From positions 682,001 to 746,000 of the forward strand of contig NZ_WQRF01000001.1 in the NCBI RefSeq assembly GCF_009758415.1: DNA of 64,000 nt, in the 5' to 3' direction. This stretch comes from Devosia marina (GTDB lineage Bacteria; Pseudomonadota; Alphaproteobacteria; Rhizobiales; Devosiaceae). Made by a program: the position numbers and the translations under genes. The notes under the pieces are model-generated. The model had not been told where the DNA came from, searched no databases, and saw nothing but the letters and a program-made list of their open reading frames with translations. This document shows, one piece after another, positions 7,299 to 16,891 of this stretch. The stretch's first letter is position 1; each line of letters starts with the position of its first letter.

Positions 7299-8324
7299 AT
7301 GACAAGACTGGGCTTTCTGGGTGCCATGAATCGCGATCTCGTCGTGCAGCAGGACTGCGCGACGGTCCTCGATGCCCTCCGCATTGATGGTTCTCCCTTG
7401 GTCGAAACACCCGTTTCCGACGAGGAGGCGCAGCGCGGGGTCGAGCTGCTGCAGCGTCTTGGCGCTGCCGACTATCTCGGCGGCTCCGCCTTCAATGCCG
7501 CCCGTGTAGCGGCTCGGCTCAATGGCAACCATGAGATTGATCTGGCCTTTTTCGGTGTTGCTGGCACACTGGGGCAATCCCGGCCGCATCTCGAGGCTCT
7601 CGACGGCTGGGGGGTCGACGCGTCGGGCGTAGAAACAAGTGCGGTCCCGCCAGCCACCTGCCTTGCCATCGTCGAACAGGCCGGCCGCACACTTCTGACC
7701 GCCCATGGCGCCAATGCCGCCATCGCAAACTGGCTGGAACGCGAGCAGGCGGCTTTGGCCGCTGCCATCGCCCGCTGCGACGCCATCCACGTCACCTCAT
7801 ACCTCGATCCGGCATCGCCTGAATTGATCGCCCGGATCCTGCAACGCGCCCGCATCGACAATCCGGAGCTGATCGTGTCGCTCGACCCCGGCATGGCCTG
7901 GATTGCGCCGGGTGGAGACGGGTTCGCCCGCCTTTTGGCCCAGACCAACATACTGCACCTCAATAGCGAGGAGTTCACACGTCTCCTGGGAAAGGCAAGC
8001 CCGGCCGAAATTGGCGCTGGTCTGCAGCCCGGCTGGCTGCTCGTTGCAAGGACGCATGAGTGTGTGACGCTGCATTCGGAGAAAGGCTCTGCCACCTATG
8101 CCCCCGAGCTACAGAACAGAGAGGTCAGGGATGCGACCGGGGCAGGGGATACGTTTTGTGGGGCATTTCTTTGGTCCTATTGTCAGGACATGACCCGCCC
8201 ACAACGGGCGGTGGCTCTGGGCTTTGCCCTGGCGCGCCACAAGGTTGGCATGGCCGGACCACTCACCCTGGCAGACGCTATTCGGCGCGAGATCGTCACA
8301 AAGATAGAGAGGGCGGAATGGTGA
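7299..8324 (+). CDS. PfkB/ribokinase family carbohydrate kinase
   Basis: A 341-residue kinase of the PfkB fold. It shows the glycine-rich N-terminal substrate region DYLGGSAFNAARVAARL and the C-terminal signature DATGAGDTF (278-286), where Asp284 is the catalytic base. The sugar or nucleoside substrate cannot be told. The open frame allows a TTG at 7272, but the ATG at 7299 gives the usual start close to the first beta strand (TRLGFLGAM). It follows the frameshifted siderophore gene by 41 bases and may share its transcript. Its last codons overlap the 3' end of a tRNA gene on the opposite strand. Confidence 0.83.
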   Translation: MTRLGFLGAMNRDLVVQQDCATVLDALRIDGSPLVETPVSDEEAQRGVELLQRLGAADYLGGSAFNAARVAARLNGNHEIDLAFFGVAGTLGQSRPHLEALDGWGVDASGVETSAVPPATCLAIVEQAGRTLLTAHGANAAIANWLEREQAALAAAIARCDAIHVTSYLDPASPELIARILQRARIDNPELIVSLDPGMAWIAPGGDGFARLLAQTNILHLNSEEFTRLLGKASPAEIGAGLQPGWLLVARTHECVTLHSEKGSATYAPELQNREVRDATGAGDTFCGAFLWSYCQDMTRPQRAVALGFALARHKVGMAGPLTLADAIRREIVTKIERAEW

Positions 8325-8395
8325 TCCCGACGCGATTCGAACGCGTGACCCCAGGATTAGGAATCCTGTGCTCTATCCTGCTGAGCTACGGGACC
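8319..8395 (-). tRNA. tRNA-Arg (anticodon CCU)
   Basis: Full cloverleaf on the minus strand: acceptor GGTCCCG paired with CGGGATC, D-loop TAGCTCAGCAGGATAGAGC, anticodon stem CAGGA-TCCTG around loop TTCCTAA (anticodon CCT), T-loop TTCGAAT, and an encoded CCA. The 3' end overlaps the last two codons of the convergent kinase gene. Confidence 0.95.
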
Positions 8396-8449
8396 AGCCG
8401 AGGATCGACGTACCAGCAGGGGGCAGGAGTTGCAAGATGGCGAAGATGA

Positions 8450-8971
8450 ATGCCAGCCATGGGTAATGATGTAGTGCCATTCATTCTCTTCCCCGATGAC
8501 CGCTTTCACGCCGCCGCAGCGCCCGCCGCAGTGGACTCGGCGCTCATGCAAATCGGGACGAAACTGCTGGACGCCGCGCAGGCAGCGCAGGCCTATGGGC
8601 TGGCGGCAGTCCATATCGGCATGCTGGCCCCTGTCGCAGTTGTTAGCATCGTCCCACCACCCGGCCGCGATTATCGCGTTCTGTTCAATCCGCGCGTCAT
8701 CGAAACCGGGGGCGACCCGGTCTCTGGCAAGGAAGGATCGGTGTCCATGCCCGGTGTCGAGGTCGAGATCACGCGACCCAGCTTTGCCCGGATCGGCTTT
8801 GAAGACGAAGCCGGCGCCATAGTGGAGTTGGAGTTGACCGGGTTCCCCGCCCGCGTTGTCCAGCATGAGATCGACCAGGTGAATGGAATCTTTTTCCTAG
8901 ATCGGCTGTCACGGCTCAAGCGCGAAGCGGCCATCAAGCGATATGCCAAGCTCACGCGCCGCATGGGTTGA
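8450..8971 (+). CDS. Peptide deformylase-like protein with degenerate metal site
   Basis: A 173-residue peptide deformylase homologue. All three family motifs are recognisable but changed: GLAAVH (50-55) for GxGLAAxQ, EGSVS (95-99) for EGCLS, and HEIDQ (139-143) for HExDH. Thus two of the three metal ligands, the cysteine and the second histidine, are missing, while the catalytic glutamate remains. Known active deformylases need all three ligands, so normal activity is unlikely. It lies just before prfB on the same strand. The start is uncertain between ATG 8450 and ATG 8459; neither has a strong ribosome binding site. Confidence 0.85.
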   Translation: MPAMGNDVVPFILFPDDRFHAAAAPAAVDSALMQIGTKLLDAAQAAQAYGLAAVHIGMLAPVAVVSIVPPPGRDYRVLFNPRVIETGGDPVSGKEGSVSMPGVEVEITRPSFARIGFEDEAGAIVELELTGFPARVVQHEIDQVNGIFFLDRLSRLKREAAIKRYAKLTRRMG

Positions 8972-9021
8972 TCCGGGGGTGCCGTTTCGCTAAACGGTGC
9001 CCCACACACAAAGGAAGACAA

Positions 9022-10147
9022 ATGCGCACGGAAATCGAAAAGACCGTCGCCGAAATCGAGCAGGTTCTGACCCTGCTGAGGAGGCATCTTTGACTGGGAT
9101 ACAGCTCAACTCCGTCTCGACGCGCTGACCGCGCAAACCGAATCTCCAGAATTCTGGAATGATCCTGAAAAGGCCCGCGTCACCATGCGTGAGCGCGACG
9201 AACTGGACGTTGCCGTCAGGACGGTGCGCGAGCTCGAAGCTGGTATTCGGGACAATTGCGAACTGATCGAACTGGGCGAAGCCGAGGGCGATGAGGAGAT
9301 CGTGCGCGACGCCGAAAACGCTCTGCTCGAACTGATGCAGACAGCGCGGCGCACCCAGATCGAAACCCTGCTCTCCGGTGAAGTCGACAGCAATGATTGC
9401 TACGTCGAAATTCACTCCGGCGCCGGTGGCACCGAGAGCCAGGACTGGGCCAACATGCTTCTGCGCATGTACACCCGCTGGGCCGAGGCTCGGAAGATGA
9501 AGGTCGACACCATCGAAATGCACGATGGTGAAGAGGCCGGCATTAAGTCCGCCACCATCATGATCAAGGGGCATAATGCCTACGGTTGGATGAAGACCGA
9601 GAGTGGCGTGCATCGCCTCGTGCGGATCAGCCCGTACGACTCGGCCGCGCGCCGTCACACCAGCTTCTCAAGCGTCTGGGTCTACCCGGTTGTGGACGAC
9701 AATATCGACATCGAAATCCGCGAAGCCGATCTAAAGGTCGATACCTACCGCGCCTCTGGTGCCGGTGGGCAGCACGTCAACACCACCGACTCGGCCATCC
9801 GCATCACCCACGTGCCCACTGGCATCATCGTGGCGTGTCAGCAGGAACGCAGCCAGCACAAGAACCGCGCCACGGCCATGAACATGCTCAAGGCCCGGCT
9901 CTACGAGATGGAACTGCAGAAGCGCGAAGAAGCGGCCAACGCGCAGGCCGCCAGCAAGACGGATATCGGCTGGGGCCACCAGATCCGCTCCTACGTCCTG
10001 CAGCCCTACCAGATGGTCAAGGACCTGCGCACTGGCGTCGAAAGCGGCCAGCCCTCGGTCGTGCTCGACGGTGGGCTGGACGAATTCATGGAAGCCGCAC
10101 TCGCCCAGCGCGTCGGCGTGGCGACAGACGTGTCAGCCGAAGACTAG
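9022..10147 (+). CDS. prfB: Peptide chain release factor 2, with programmed +1 frameshift
   Basis: Terminates translation at UGA and UAA codons. Translation starts at ATG 9022 ([16 protein letters not shown]), reaches CTT at 9088-9090 followed by in-frame TGA at 9091-9093, and must shift +1 to read GAC at 9092 and continue to TAG 10147. The signal AGGAGG-CAT-CTT-TGA-C matches the classical autoregulatory frameshift site, in which scarce RF2 lets the ribosome slip. The joined product has 374 residues, the normal RF2 length. GGQ is at 248-250. The stop-codon recognition motif reads SPY (in [14 protein letters not shown]) instead of the enterobacterial SPF. Confidence 0.97.
9081..9094 (+). promoter_or_regulatory. 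prfB programmed +1 frameshift element
   Basis: Internal Shine-Dalgarno-like AGGAGG (9078-9083), three-base spacer and slippery CTT TGA C (9088-9094). The in-frame TGA is the codon decoded by the product itself, giving autoregulation. Confidence 0.93.
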
Positions 10148-10154
10148 CCCTGGC

Positions 10155-10197
10155 AGCAAATGAAGAACCCGGACACCGTCCGAGGTCTTCATTTGCT
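10155..10197. terminator. Hairpin between convergent prfB and M23 peptidase genes
   Basis: A perfect 12-bp stem (10155-10166 with 10186-10197) with an inner GGAC/GTCC pairing. No long T-run follows on either side, so it may end transcription in both directions with help. It overlaps the stop codon of the peptidase gene. Confidence 0.55.
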
Positions 10198-11350
10198 AGT
10201 TCAGCATCGCCAGAATGCGCTTGCCGGTATCAAGAAAGGGCTTTGGGTCGACGCTCTTGTCGGCACGGTGCACCTCAAAATGCAGATGCGGTCCGGTCGA
10301 GCGACCAGTCGAGCCCACTTTGGCGATTGGCGTGCCCGTTTGCACCCTTTGACCCTTTTGCGAGAGAAATGCGCTCAGATGGGCATAGCGCGTCACCAGC
10401 CCGTTTCCATGTGCTACTTCCACCACCTTGCCATAGCCTGACCGTAGCCCGGCAAAGATGACCACGCCTTTGCCCGCACTCAATACGGTCGTTCCTGTCG
10501 GCGCGGCAAAATCGAGCCCGGAGTGAAAAGCGCGGCCCCCTGTAAAGGGGTCTTTCCGATTGCCATAGCCCGAACTCTGGCGGAAGTTCCCCACGATGGG
10601 CATATGCACGGGCGCCAGTTCCAGACTGTCCCGCGCCGCCTTGTATTGCAGCAGGGCCTCCATTACCGCGTTGGCGTCATCGAGCGACGGAGAAGCCACG
10701 TCCGCACCGCCCTCGGCCGCCAACAGGGGCCCACCGACGCCACTCAGCGCGGTCTGGGGAAGGTCCACTTCGATACCGATCTTGGACAACTCGCCGATTA
10801 TGCTTGCCGTACGCTCAGTCGCGGCGCTGGCAATGCCATTCATCGCCTGTTGTGTTTCGTCCATCATCTGGACCACAGCCGCCGAGGTGGCCGCAACATC
10901 CGGATTGCCATTGGCTGTCGTCGGCGTGTGGGGAATCTGTTCATCAACACCCCCCAGGGCCGCCAGGCCGAGCTCGTCGGCTTTGGTCACCAGTGCCCGG
11001 ACAAGCTGGTGTTGTTCCAGCAAAGCCTCCTGCTGCACCGATAGTTCCTGGAGCTGCAGATTGATATCGCCCGCCTGGGCATAATTGCGCGATTGCAGGC
11101 GATCAATTTCGACCCGCATCTGCGCCAGCCTGTCTTCATAGGCCGTGACGACCATCTCGTTTTGTCCGCTGAGCAGCCGGGCAATGTCTGGCGCCATCAG
11201 CAGAGCGGTGCCCTGCAGCGCATTGCCGCCGAGCAGCAGTACAAACATACTGTAGAACAGCGCGGGGTGGACGCCACGCCGCACTGGCCGGCTGTTCCCG
11301 CCTTCAGAACTGGCAGAGTGACCCAACGCTACAACCCCCAAACGCGCCAA
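10196..11350 (-). CDS. M23 family metallopeptidase (peptidoglycan endopeptidase), membrane-anchored
   Basis: A 384-residue inner-membrane protein. One transmembrane segment lies at about 29-55 (ALFYSMFVLLLGGNALQGTA), then a coiled coil at about 65-120, a variable linker, and a C-terminal LytM/M23 domain at about 265-375. The zinc motifs are FHSGLDFAAPTG and GPHLHFEV, with GNGLVTRYAHLS between them, so the catalytic site appears complete. Such proteins cleave peptide crosslinks or, with coiled coils, activate amidases. The start is the first in-frame codon (TTG 11350) after a stop; internal GTG or TTG codons are possible. Confidence 0.85.
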   Translation of the reverse strand: MARLGVVALGHSASSEGGNSRPVRRGVHPALFYSMFVLLLGGNALQGTALLMAPDIARLLSGQNEMVVTAYEDRLAQMRVEIDRLQSRNYAQAGDINLQLQELSVQQEALLEQHQLVRALVTKADELGLAALGGVDEQIPHTPTTANGNPDVAATSAAVVQMMDETQQAMNGIASAATERTASIIGELSKIGIEVDLPQTALSGVGGPLLAAEGGADVASPSLDDANAVMEALLQYKAARDSLELAPVHMPIVGNFRQSSGYGNRKDPFTGGRAFHSGLDFAAPTGTTVLSAGKGVVIFAGLRSGYGKVVEVAHGNGLVTRYAHLSAFLSQKGQRVQTGTPIAKVGSTGRSTGPHLHFEVHRADKSVDPKPFLDTGKRILAMLN

Positions 11351-11401
11351 ACATGGTTAGTAAACTATGCTGGCGTTTGGTTAAGAAAGGCGAAAGCGCT
11401 G

Positions 11402-11887
11402 CTAGTTGCGGTCCGAAGCAAGGACCTCATCTAGCGCTGCCAGCACCTTGGCAGCATGCCCCTTGATGCGGGTCGCACGGATGATGCGGGCGATCTTCCC
11501 CTCTGCATCAATGATGAAGCTGGTCCGCACCAGCCCCATGAACTCACGGCCATAGAGCTTTTTGAGCTGCCACAGGCCGAAAGACTCAATCATCAACAGG
11601 TCGGGATCGAACGCAAGCGGAACCTTGAGATCGTACTTGGCACGGAATTTCAGGTGGCTTTCCTGCGTGTTGGGCGACACCCCAACCAGAAATGTGTTGC
11701 GAACGCTGAACGCATCTGAGAGCGCTGAGAATTGCTGGTTTTCGTCGGTGCATCCGCCCGAGTCGTCCTCGGGGTAGAAGAACATAACCACAGGATTTCC
11801 AATCAGCTCTGCCTTCGCGATGATTGAGCCGTCATCACGGTGCAGGACAAAGTCGGGTGCTGGGTCGCCGGCTTTAAGATGTGTCAT
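11402..11887 (-). CDS. Peroxiredoxin of the AhpC/TSA (BCP-like) family
   Basis: A 161-residue thiol peroxidase reducing hydrogen peroxide or organic peroxides in the cytoplasm. The peroxidatic centre is FFYPEDDSGGCTDENQQF with Cys46; the usual proline before the cysteine (PGCT) is replaced by glycine. It is the only cysteine in the protein, so it should work as a 1-Cys enzyme and needs an external thiol. The ATG at 11885-11887 gives the standard N-terminus LKAGDPAPDFVLHRDDG. It lies just upstream of, and in the same direction as, the M23 peptidase gene, 52 bases apart. Confidence 0.88.
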   Translation of the reverse strand: MTHLKAGDPAPDFVLHRDDGSIIAKAELIGNPVVMFFYPEDDSGGCTDENQQFSALSDAFSVRNTFLVGVSPNTQESHLKFRAKYDLKVPLAFDPDLLMIESFGLWQLKKLYGREFMGLVRTSFIIDAEGKIARIIRATRIKGHAAKVLAALDEVLASDRN

Positions 11888-11997
11888 GGCCTATCCTGTG
11901 CTGCTGCTTGAATAGAGGGTGTCAGCGCCACATTCCAGCCGGTATCATCAATCAATGCACCGCTTGAGGTGGATGATTCTGTTTCCGGTGGGAGGGG

Positions 11998-14900
11998 TTG
12001 ACCCAGCCGATCTTTGACGTGGTGGCAGTGAACCAACTAGCAGAACCAGATCCGTCTCAGGCGCCGCCATCAGACAGGCAGGCTCGCTCGGCCGGATTTC
12101 GCCGCGCGCGTCGAATTGCGGTCTGGGTTCTGGGTGTGCCCAGCCTGATCCTGCTCATCCTCTACGCGATTATGCTGATTACGCCGATCCGCGTTCCCTT
12201 TACCGGCCAGGCTATCCGCAGTTTCGTGCAGAATTTCGTGGCCGAGTCGGCCGATTTGCAGATGGGTGACATGGCGCTCGCGCTCGAAGGCGGTGTCTGG
12301 CCAGTCATCCAGTTCGCGCCCGTCTCCTATACCGACAGCAAGTCCGGCGCCCGCGTACAGATGGAGGCCCTGGAAGTGGGCTTTTCTCCGGCCCGCGCCC
12401 TGTTCGGTCAGCCGGGTACCACCATCACCATTGTCGGTCCGCATGTGCAGATCGTCCAGGACCTCTATGGCCCGCGCCCAGGAACGCTTGAGGTTGAGGA
12501 GAATCCCGAGGGTGGGCCGCCAATTGTACGGGTTCTCGAAGGCGACGATAGCTTTCCGGCCGTTGCGATCTCGTCGGAAGGCATTTCTTTCGATAAGGGC
12601 GTTGCACCGCCCATGCGTTCGGACAATGACTGGCTGATCTACAATCTGGAGGCCAGTGAACTGGCCATCGCTGACCTCGTCGAGCAGACCACACAGGGGC
12701 GTTTCTCCCGGCTCGTCGTCCGCGACGGGCTGATCGATATGGCAGACCCCATTTACGGCCTGTTCCGGCAGTTCGAGGCGGTATCGCTCGAAATTGGACC
12801 CGTGCCTGGTGAAGAGCGGGTGACCGGCGAGTTCAGCGCGCGTATCGGCGGCCAGACTGTTGTGGGCACAATTGATCGTTCGGTCGACCCGGATGGTGTC
12901 AGGCGTCTCCAGGCCGATCTGACCAATCTCGATTTTTCCGCCTTTGTGCCCTTCATCGACGATCGCGACAGCGTGGCCGCAATGCGCGGCGCGGGCTCGA
13001 TCTCGATCGACGTGACCTTCACCGCCGACGAGGGGAAGCTCGTGGGGGGGGGCTTCAAGCTTGATTTGACCGGCCTCGATCTGCGTCTTGCTGATGACTA
13101 TTTCCCCGTGGCGAGCTCGATACTTGATGTCACCTGGAATCCGGAGCTCGGCCAATTCCGTCTCGCCGAGGGAGCATTGCGGATAGGGCGTTCGTCTGCG
13201 CGTGTTTCCGGCGTATTCGCCCTGGGCCTCGATCGGGCCTATGGGCCGACCATCGGTATGTCGCTGACCGCGCGCGATGTCATGATTCACCCCGATGATA
13301 TGGATGCGCCCGAAACCCCCTTCGACCTTGTCGAGTTCTCCGGCTGGTCCGCCCCCCTTTATGGCGCGCTCGGTATCGACCGCCTGACTGCGACCAAACC
13401 CGGCGCCACCGTCGAAACGGCGGGGCGGATCGACATGGTGCAGGCCGGCATGGGTCTCGACATGACGATAGCCGGGCAGGGGGTGACAGCGGACGATTTC
13501 AAGCGCCTCTGGCCTTATGTCATGTCGGGCGAGAGCCGGGACTGGTTCGTTGCCAATGTCACCGAGGGCCGGGTCAAGGACGCCCGCTTGCGATTCAATT
13601 TTCCCGTCGGAACCTTGGCAATAGGCGACGAAGACGTGCCAATTCCGCCTGACAGCATGCAGATCGATATTGTTGGCGAAGGCGTTGCCATCAAGCCGAC
13701 ACCGGAAATGCCGCCGATCCTGATCTCCGGCGAAACGCGCCTGCGCCTGGACGACGCCAATATGTCGATCGCGGGTGGCGGCGGTACCCTGGAAACCGAG
13801 GCGGGCACGATTGACGTCTCCAATCCGGCCCTGGTCATGGATAATTCCGTGCCCGGTGAAAGCATTGTTGAAATTTCCGGCGACCTCATGGCGCCTATTC
13901 CTGCCCTGCTGGCCCTGATCGAGCAACAGCAGCCAGATGCCCTCAGCGGGGCGGCGCTGCCGGTTGATCTGGCCAGCATAAATGGCGCCGTCGATCTCGG
14001 GCTGGTGGCCACCATTGCCCTGGGTGACGAACGGACCGGCCGCGAAATGGATATCGACTATGTGGTCAACGGGACCGTGGCTGATTTTGCCAGTACGCAG
14101 CCCATCGAGGGGCGGCTGATCGGAGATGGCCAACTGTCCTTTTCCGCTTCACAGGACAGTTATCAGCTCGGCGGCACTGCCGAGATCGACGGCATGGCCG
14201 CTGAAATCTCGATTGAAGGAACCCCGGAAACCGATCCTGTGGTCCGGTTGGGATCGACCATCGACGTGGCCGACCTGGCCGATTTCGGGTTCGACGCGTC
14301 CGAATTTCTAGGCGGGCGGGTCCGTTTCGTGGCGCAGCAGCTGGAGGGAGGTGCGCTGCATATGTCAGTGGATCTGGCCGAGGCCAGTCTCACCATACGC
14401 GATCTTGGGATCTCCAAGGCGGTTGGGACGCCGGGCCTGCTCACGGCGATCATCCGTCCCGATGGCGAAGTGACCCATCTCGAAGATATCGCACTCACCT
14501 TCGGCAGCGTCCGCCTCACCGGCTTGCTCGACTACCACGCCACAGAAGGTCTCGTGGCCGCCAACTTCACCAATTTCGCGCTGAGCGAAGGTGATAGCGC
14601 CACCGTGGACCTGACGCCGGTGGACGGTGGGTTCGTCGTCCGCATTCGAGGGAGCCAGCTCGACCTCAAGCCTGTGTTGAGCCGCTTCTTCAGCCTGGGG
14701 CAGGGCAGCGGCGGCGTGCAGTCCACACAATTTGACCAGTCCATAGTCCTTGATGTCCAACTTGATCGCGCCATTGGCTACTATGCGACCACCGCCTTTA
14801 ACCTGGACCTCGATCTGTCGCTGCGCGGCGAAAACCTTTCACGGGTCAATCTCACGGCCCAGTTCGACGAGGGCAACGCAGTCTCGATCACCACCAATCC

Positions 14901-15519
14901 GGCCCCCAATGGGCGCACGCTCTCAATGGCTTTCAACGATGCGGGTACCGTGCTGCGCCTGCTCGGCATCTACTCCCAACTTGCCGGCGGATCAGGCAGC
15001 CTGGTAATGACCACCAACCGCCGGCTCGACCAGGAGGTCGGGCGATTGGTCATGCGCAATTTCGCCATCGTCGACGAGAACAACGTCGTCCAGATCCTCG
15101 GTAATCACTCCGACTCCCGGGCAGCTATTGCGGCCAGAAACCGGCTGGATTTCCGGGCCGGGGAAGTGGACTTCATCCGCAAGAGTGATCGGGTCGAGGT
15201 GACCGATGCGGTACTGGCTGGCGATACCGTTGGCGGCACCATGCGCGGCTTCATCTATACCGATCAGCGCCAATACGATCTCAGTGGCACCTATGTGCCG
15301 CTCTTTGGACTCAACAATATCTTCCAGCAATTGCCCATCCTGGGGCCACTTCTTGGCGGCCGCGATGGCGAGGGGCTTGTTGGCGTCACCTTCGCGGTGC
15401 GCGGGCCGCTTGAGGATCCGCAATTCCTCGTCAATCCGCTCTCGATCCTGGCCCCCGGGATCTTCCGCGAAATGTTCGAATTCCGCGCCCGCGAGCTGCC
15501 CCCCGAGGGCGCTCAATAA
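11998..15519 (+). CDS. AsmA/YhdP-like (DUF3971) large envelope protein
   Basis: A 1173-residue protein with a single N-terminal transmembrane segment at about 39-62 (VWVLGVPSLILLILYAIML) followed by a long beta-rich region in the periplasm and an AsmA-like C-terminal domain ending in GPLEDPQFLVNPLSILAPG. AsmA-like proteins such as YhdP and TamB form long hydrophobic grooves that carry phospholipid between the membranes; a similar role is inferred here. The TTG at 11998 is the first start in the frame and has GGAGG very close by, so a nearby GTG (12019-12030) may be the true start. It stands alone with a strong terminator. Confidence 0.78.
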   Translation: MTQPIFDVVAVNQLAEPDPSQAPPSDRQARSAGFRRARRIAVWVLGVPSLILLILYAIMLITPIRVPFTGQAIRSFVQNFVAESADLQMGDMALALEGGVWPVIQFAPVSYTDSKSGARVQMEALEVGFSPARALFGQPGTTITIVGPHVQIVQDLYGPRPGTLEVEENPEGGPPIVRVLEGDDSFPAVAISSEGISFDKGVAPPMRSDNDWLIYNLEASELAIADLVEQTTQGRFSRLVVRDGLIDMADPIYGLFRQFEAVSLEIGPVPGEERVTGEFSARIGGQTVVGTIDRSVDPDGVRRLQADLTNLDFSAFVPFIDDRDSVAAMRGAGSISIDVTFTADEGKLVGGGFKLDLTGLDLRLADDYFPVASSILDVTWNPELGQFRLAEGALRIGRSSARVSGVFALGLDRAYGPTIGMSLTARDVMIHPDDMDAPETPFDLVEFSGWSAPLYGALGIDRLTATKPGATVETAGRIDMVQAGMGLDMTIAGQGVTADDFKRLWPYVMSGESRDWFVANVTEGRVKDARLRFNFPVGTLAIGDEDVPIPPDSMQIDIVGEGVAIKPTPEMPPILISGETRLRLDDANMSIAGGGGTLETEAGTIDVSNPALVMDNSVPGESIVEISGDLMAPIPALLALIEQQQPDALSGAALPVDLASINGAVDLGLVATIALGDERTGREMDIDYVVNGTVADFASTQPIEGRLIGDGQLSFSASQDSYQLGGTAEIDGMAAEISIEGTPETDPVVRLGSTIDVADLADFGFDASEFLGGRVRFVAQQLEGGALHMSVDLAEASLTIRDLGISKAVGTPGLLTAIIRPDGEVTHLEDIALTFGSVRLTGLLDYHATEGLVAANFTNFALSEGDSATVDLTPVDGGFVVRIRGSQLDLKPVLSRFFSLGQGSGGVQSTQFDQSIVLDVQLDRAIGYYATTAFNLDLDLSLRGENLSRVNLTAQFDEGNAVSITTNPAPNGRTLSMAFNDAGTVLRLLGIYSQLAGGSGSLVMTTNRRLDQEVGRLVMRNFAIVDENNVVQILGNHSDSRAAIAARNRLDFRAGEVDFIRKSDRVEVTDAVLAGDTVGGTMRGFIYTDQRQYDLSGTYVPLFGLNNIFQQLPILGPLLGGRDGEGLVGVTFAVRGPLEDPQFLVNPLSILAPGIFREMFEFRARELPPEGAQ

Positions 15520-15520
15520 G

Positions 15521-15544
15521 AAAGGCACCCGCCAGGGTGCCTTT
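15521..15544. terminator. Bidirectional terminator between AsmA-like gene and tyrS
   Basis: Perfect 10-bp stem AAAGGCACCC / GGGTGCCTTT with a GCCA loop. The A-rich and T-rich arm ends serve both convergent genes. Confidence 0.8.
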
Positions 15545-15583
15545 CGAACAGATATCGCAGTTTTGGGACGCGTTGGTAACGCT

Positions 15584-16828
15584 CTAGACCGGCTTGAGCA
15601 GCGCATGCCGCTTCTTGCCGATGGAAAGCTTGATAACCCCCTCGGCCAGCAAGGCATTGTCCGCCAGAACGAGCTTGTCATCGTCTATGACGGCATCATT
15701 GACCCTTACGGCGCCCGAAGAGATATGCCGCCGCGCCTCGCCATTCGAGGTGGCCAGGCCCACTTTGACCAGCGCATTGAGCACGCCGATGCCGGCATTG
15801 AGCTCGGCATGATTGACTTCGGCAGTCGGCAGGGACAGATCAAGCTTGCCAGTTTCGAACGTCGCGCGCGCCGTTTCCGCAGCGCCCTCAGCAGCCTCTC
15901 GACCCCGCAGCATCGCGGTCACCTCAGTGGCCAGCCGCTTTTTGGCCTCGTTGATGTCGCCGGCCACGACCCGGGCGATCTCATCGAGTGGCAGCGTTGT
16001 ATAGAGCTTCAGGAACCGCTCCACATCCGCGTCCTCGGTATTGCGCCAGTATTGCCAGAAATCATAGGCCGAGAGCATGTCTTCGTTGAGCCAGATGGCG
16101 CCATTGAGCGACTTGCCCATCTTGGCGCCCGAAGCCGTGGTCAGCAGCGGCGAGGTCAGCGCATAAAGCTGCGGCGTCCCTAGGCGATGCCCGAGATCGA
16201 TGCCATTGACAATATTGCCCCATTGGTCCGAACCGCCCATTTGCAGCTTGACGTCATAGCGCTTGTTAAGCTCCACAAAGTCATAGGCCTGCAGGATCAT
16301 GTAGTTGAACTCAAGAAAGCTCAGCGACTGTTCGCGATCCAGCCGCTGCTTGACCGAGTCAAAGCTGAGCATGCGGTTGACCGAGAAATGCTGCCCAACA
16401 TCGCGGAGGAATTCGAGGTAGTTGAGCGGCATCAGCCATTCGGCATTGTTCAGCATCACGCTGTCCTTTGGTCCATCGCCAAAGGTCAGGTAGTTGGAGA
16501 ACACCCGCTTGATGCTGTCGATATTGGCCTGGATCATCTCAGGCGTCATCAGCTTGCGCGCTTCGTCCTTGAAAGACGGGTCACCGACCATGCCGGTGCC
16601 GCCACCCATCAGGGCAACGGCACGGTGGCCGGTCTTTTCCAGCCAGTGCAACATCATGATCTGGATCAGGCTCCCCACATGCAGCGATGCGGCTGTGGGA
16701 TCGAAACCAATATAGGCGGTGACGGTTTCGGTGGCGAACAGATTGTCCAGACCCTGATCGTCGGATGTCTGGTGAATAAAGCCGCGCTCGGAGAGGGTGC
16801 GCAGGAAGTCTGATTTAAACTGGGTCAT
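15584..16828 (-). CDS. tyrS: Tyrosyl-tRNA synthetase
   Basis: Charges tRNA-Tyr with tyrosine. The 414-residue protein has the class I signature loops [11 protein letters not shown] (HIGH-like, HVG) and KMGKS (KMSKS-like) in [14 protein letters not shown], a tyrosine-binding core with YIGFDPTA, and a C-terminal S4 RNA-binding domain ([20 protein letters not shown]). The ATG at 16826-16828 ([17 protein letters not shown]) is chosen because it matches the normal N-terminus; the longer frame runs into a palindromic repeat. It is preceded by the palindromic repeats at 16851-16928. Confidence 0.96.
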   Translation of the reverse strand: MTQFKSDFLRTLSERGFIHQTSDDQGLDNLFATETVTAYIGFDPTAASLHVGSLIQIMMLHWLEKTGHRAVALMGGGTGMVGDPSFKDEARKLMTPEMIQANIDSIKRVFSNYLTFGDGPKDSVMLNNAEWLMPLNYLEFLRDVGQHFSVNRMLSFDSVKQRLDREQSLSFLEFNYMILQAYDFVELNKRYDVKLQMGGSDQWGNIVNGIDLGHRLGTPQLYALTSPLLTTASGAKMGKSLNGAIWLNEDMLSAYDFWQYWRNTEDADVERFLKLYTTLPLDEIARVVAGDINEAKKRLATEVTAMLRGREAAEGAAETARATFETGKLDLSLPTAEVNHAELNAGIGVLNALVKVGLATSNGEARRHISSGAVRVNDAVIDDDKLVLADNALLAEGVIKLSIGKKRHALLKPV

Positions 16829-16850
16829 TTGATTCACTGAAGCCTTGTGA

Positions 16851-16882
16851 GACCTCATGGTGAGCTGTCGAACCACGAGGTC
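16851..16882. repeat. Palindromic REP-like element, copy 1
   Basis: Imperfect 11-bp inverted repeat (GACCTCATGGT at 16851-16861, ACCACGAGGTC at 16872-16882) around GAGCTGTCGA. The core CTCATGGTGAGC..TCGAACCA is typical of dispersed palindromic repeats in alphaproteobacterial intergenic regions. Confidence 0.6.
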
Positions 16883-16891
16883 GGTACATCC

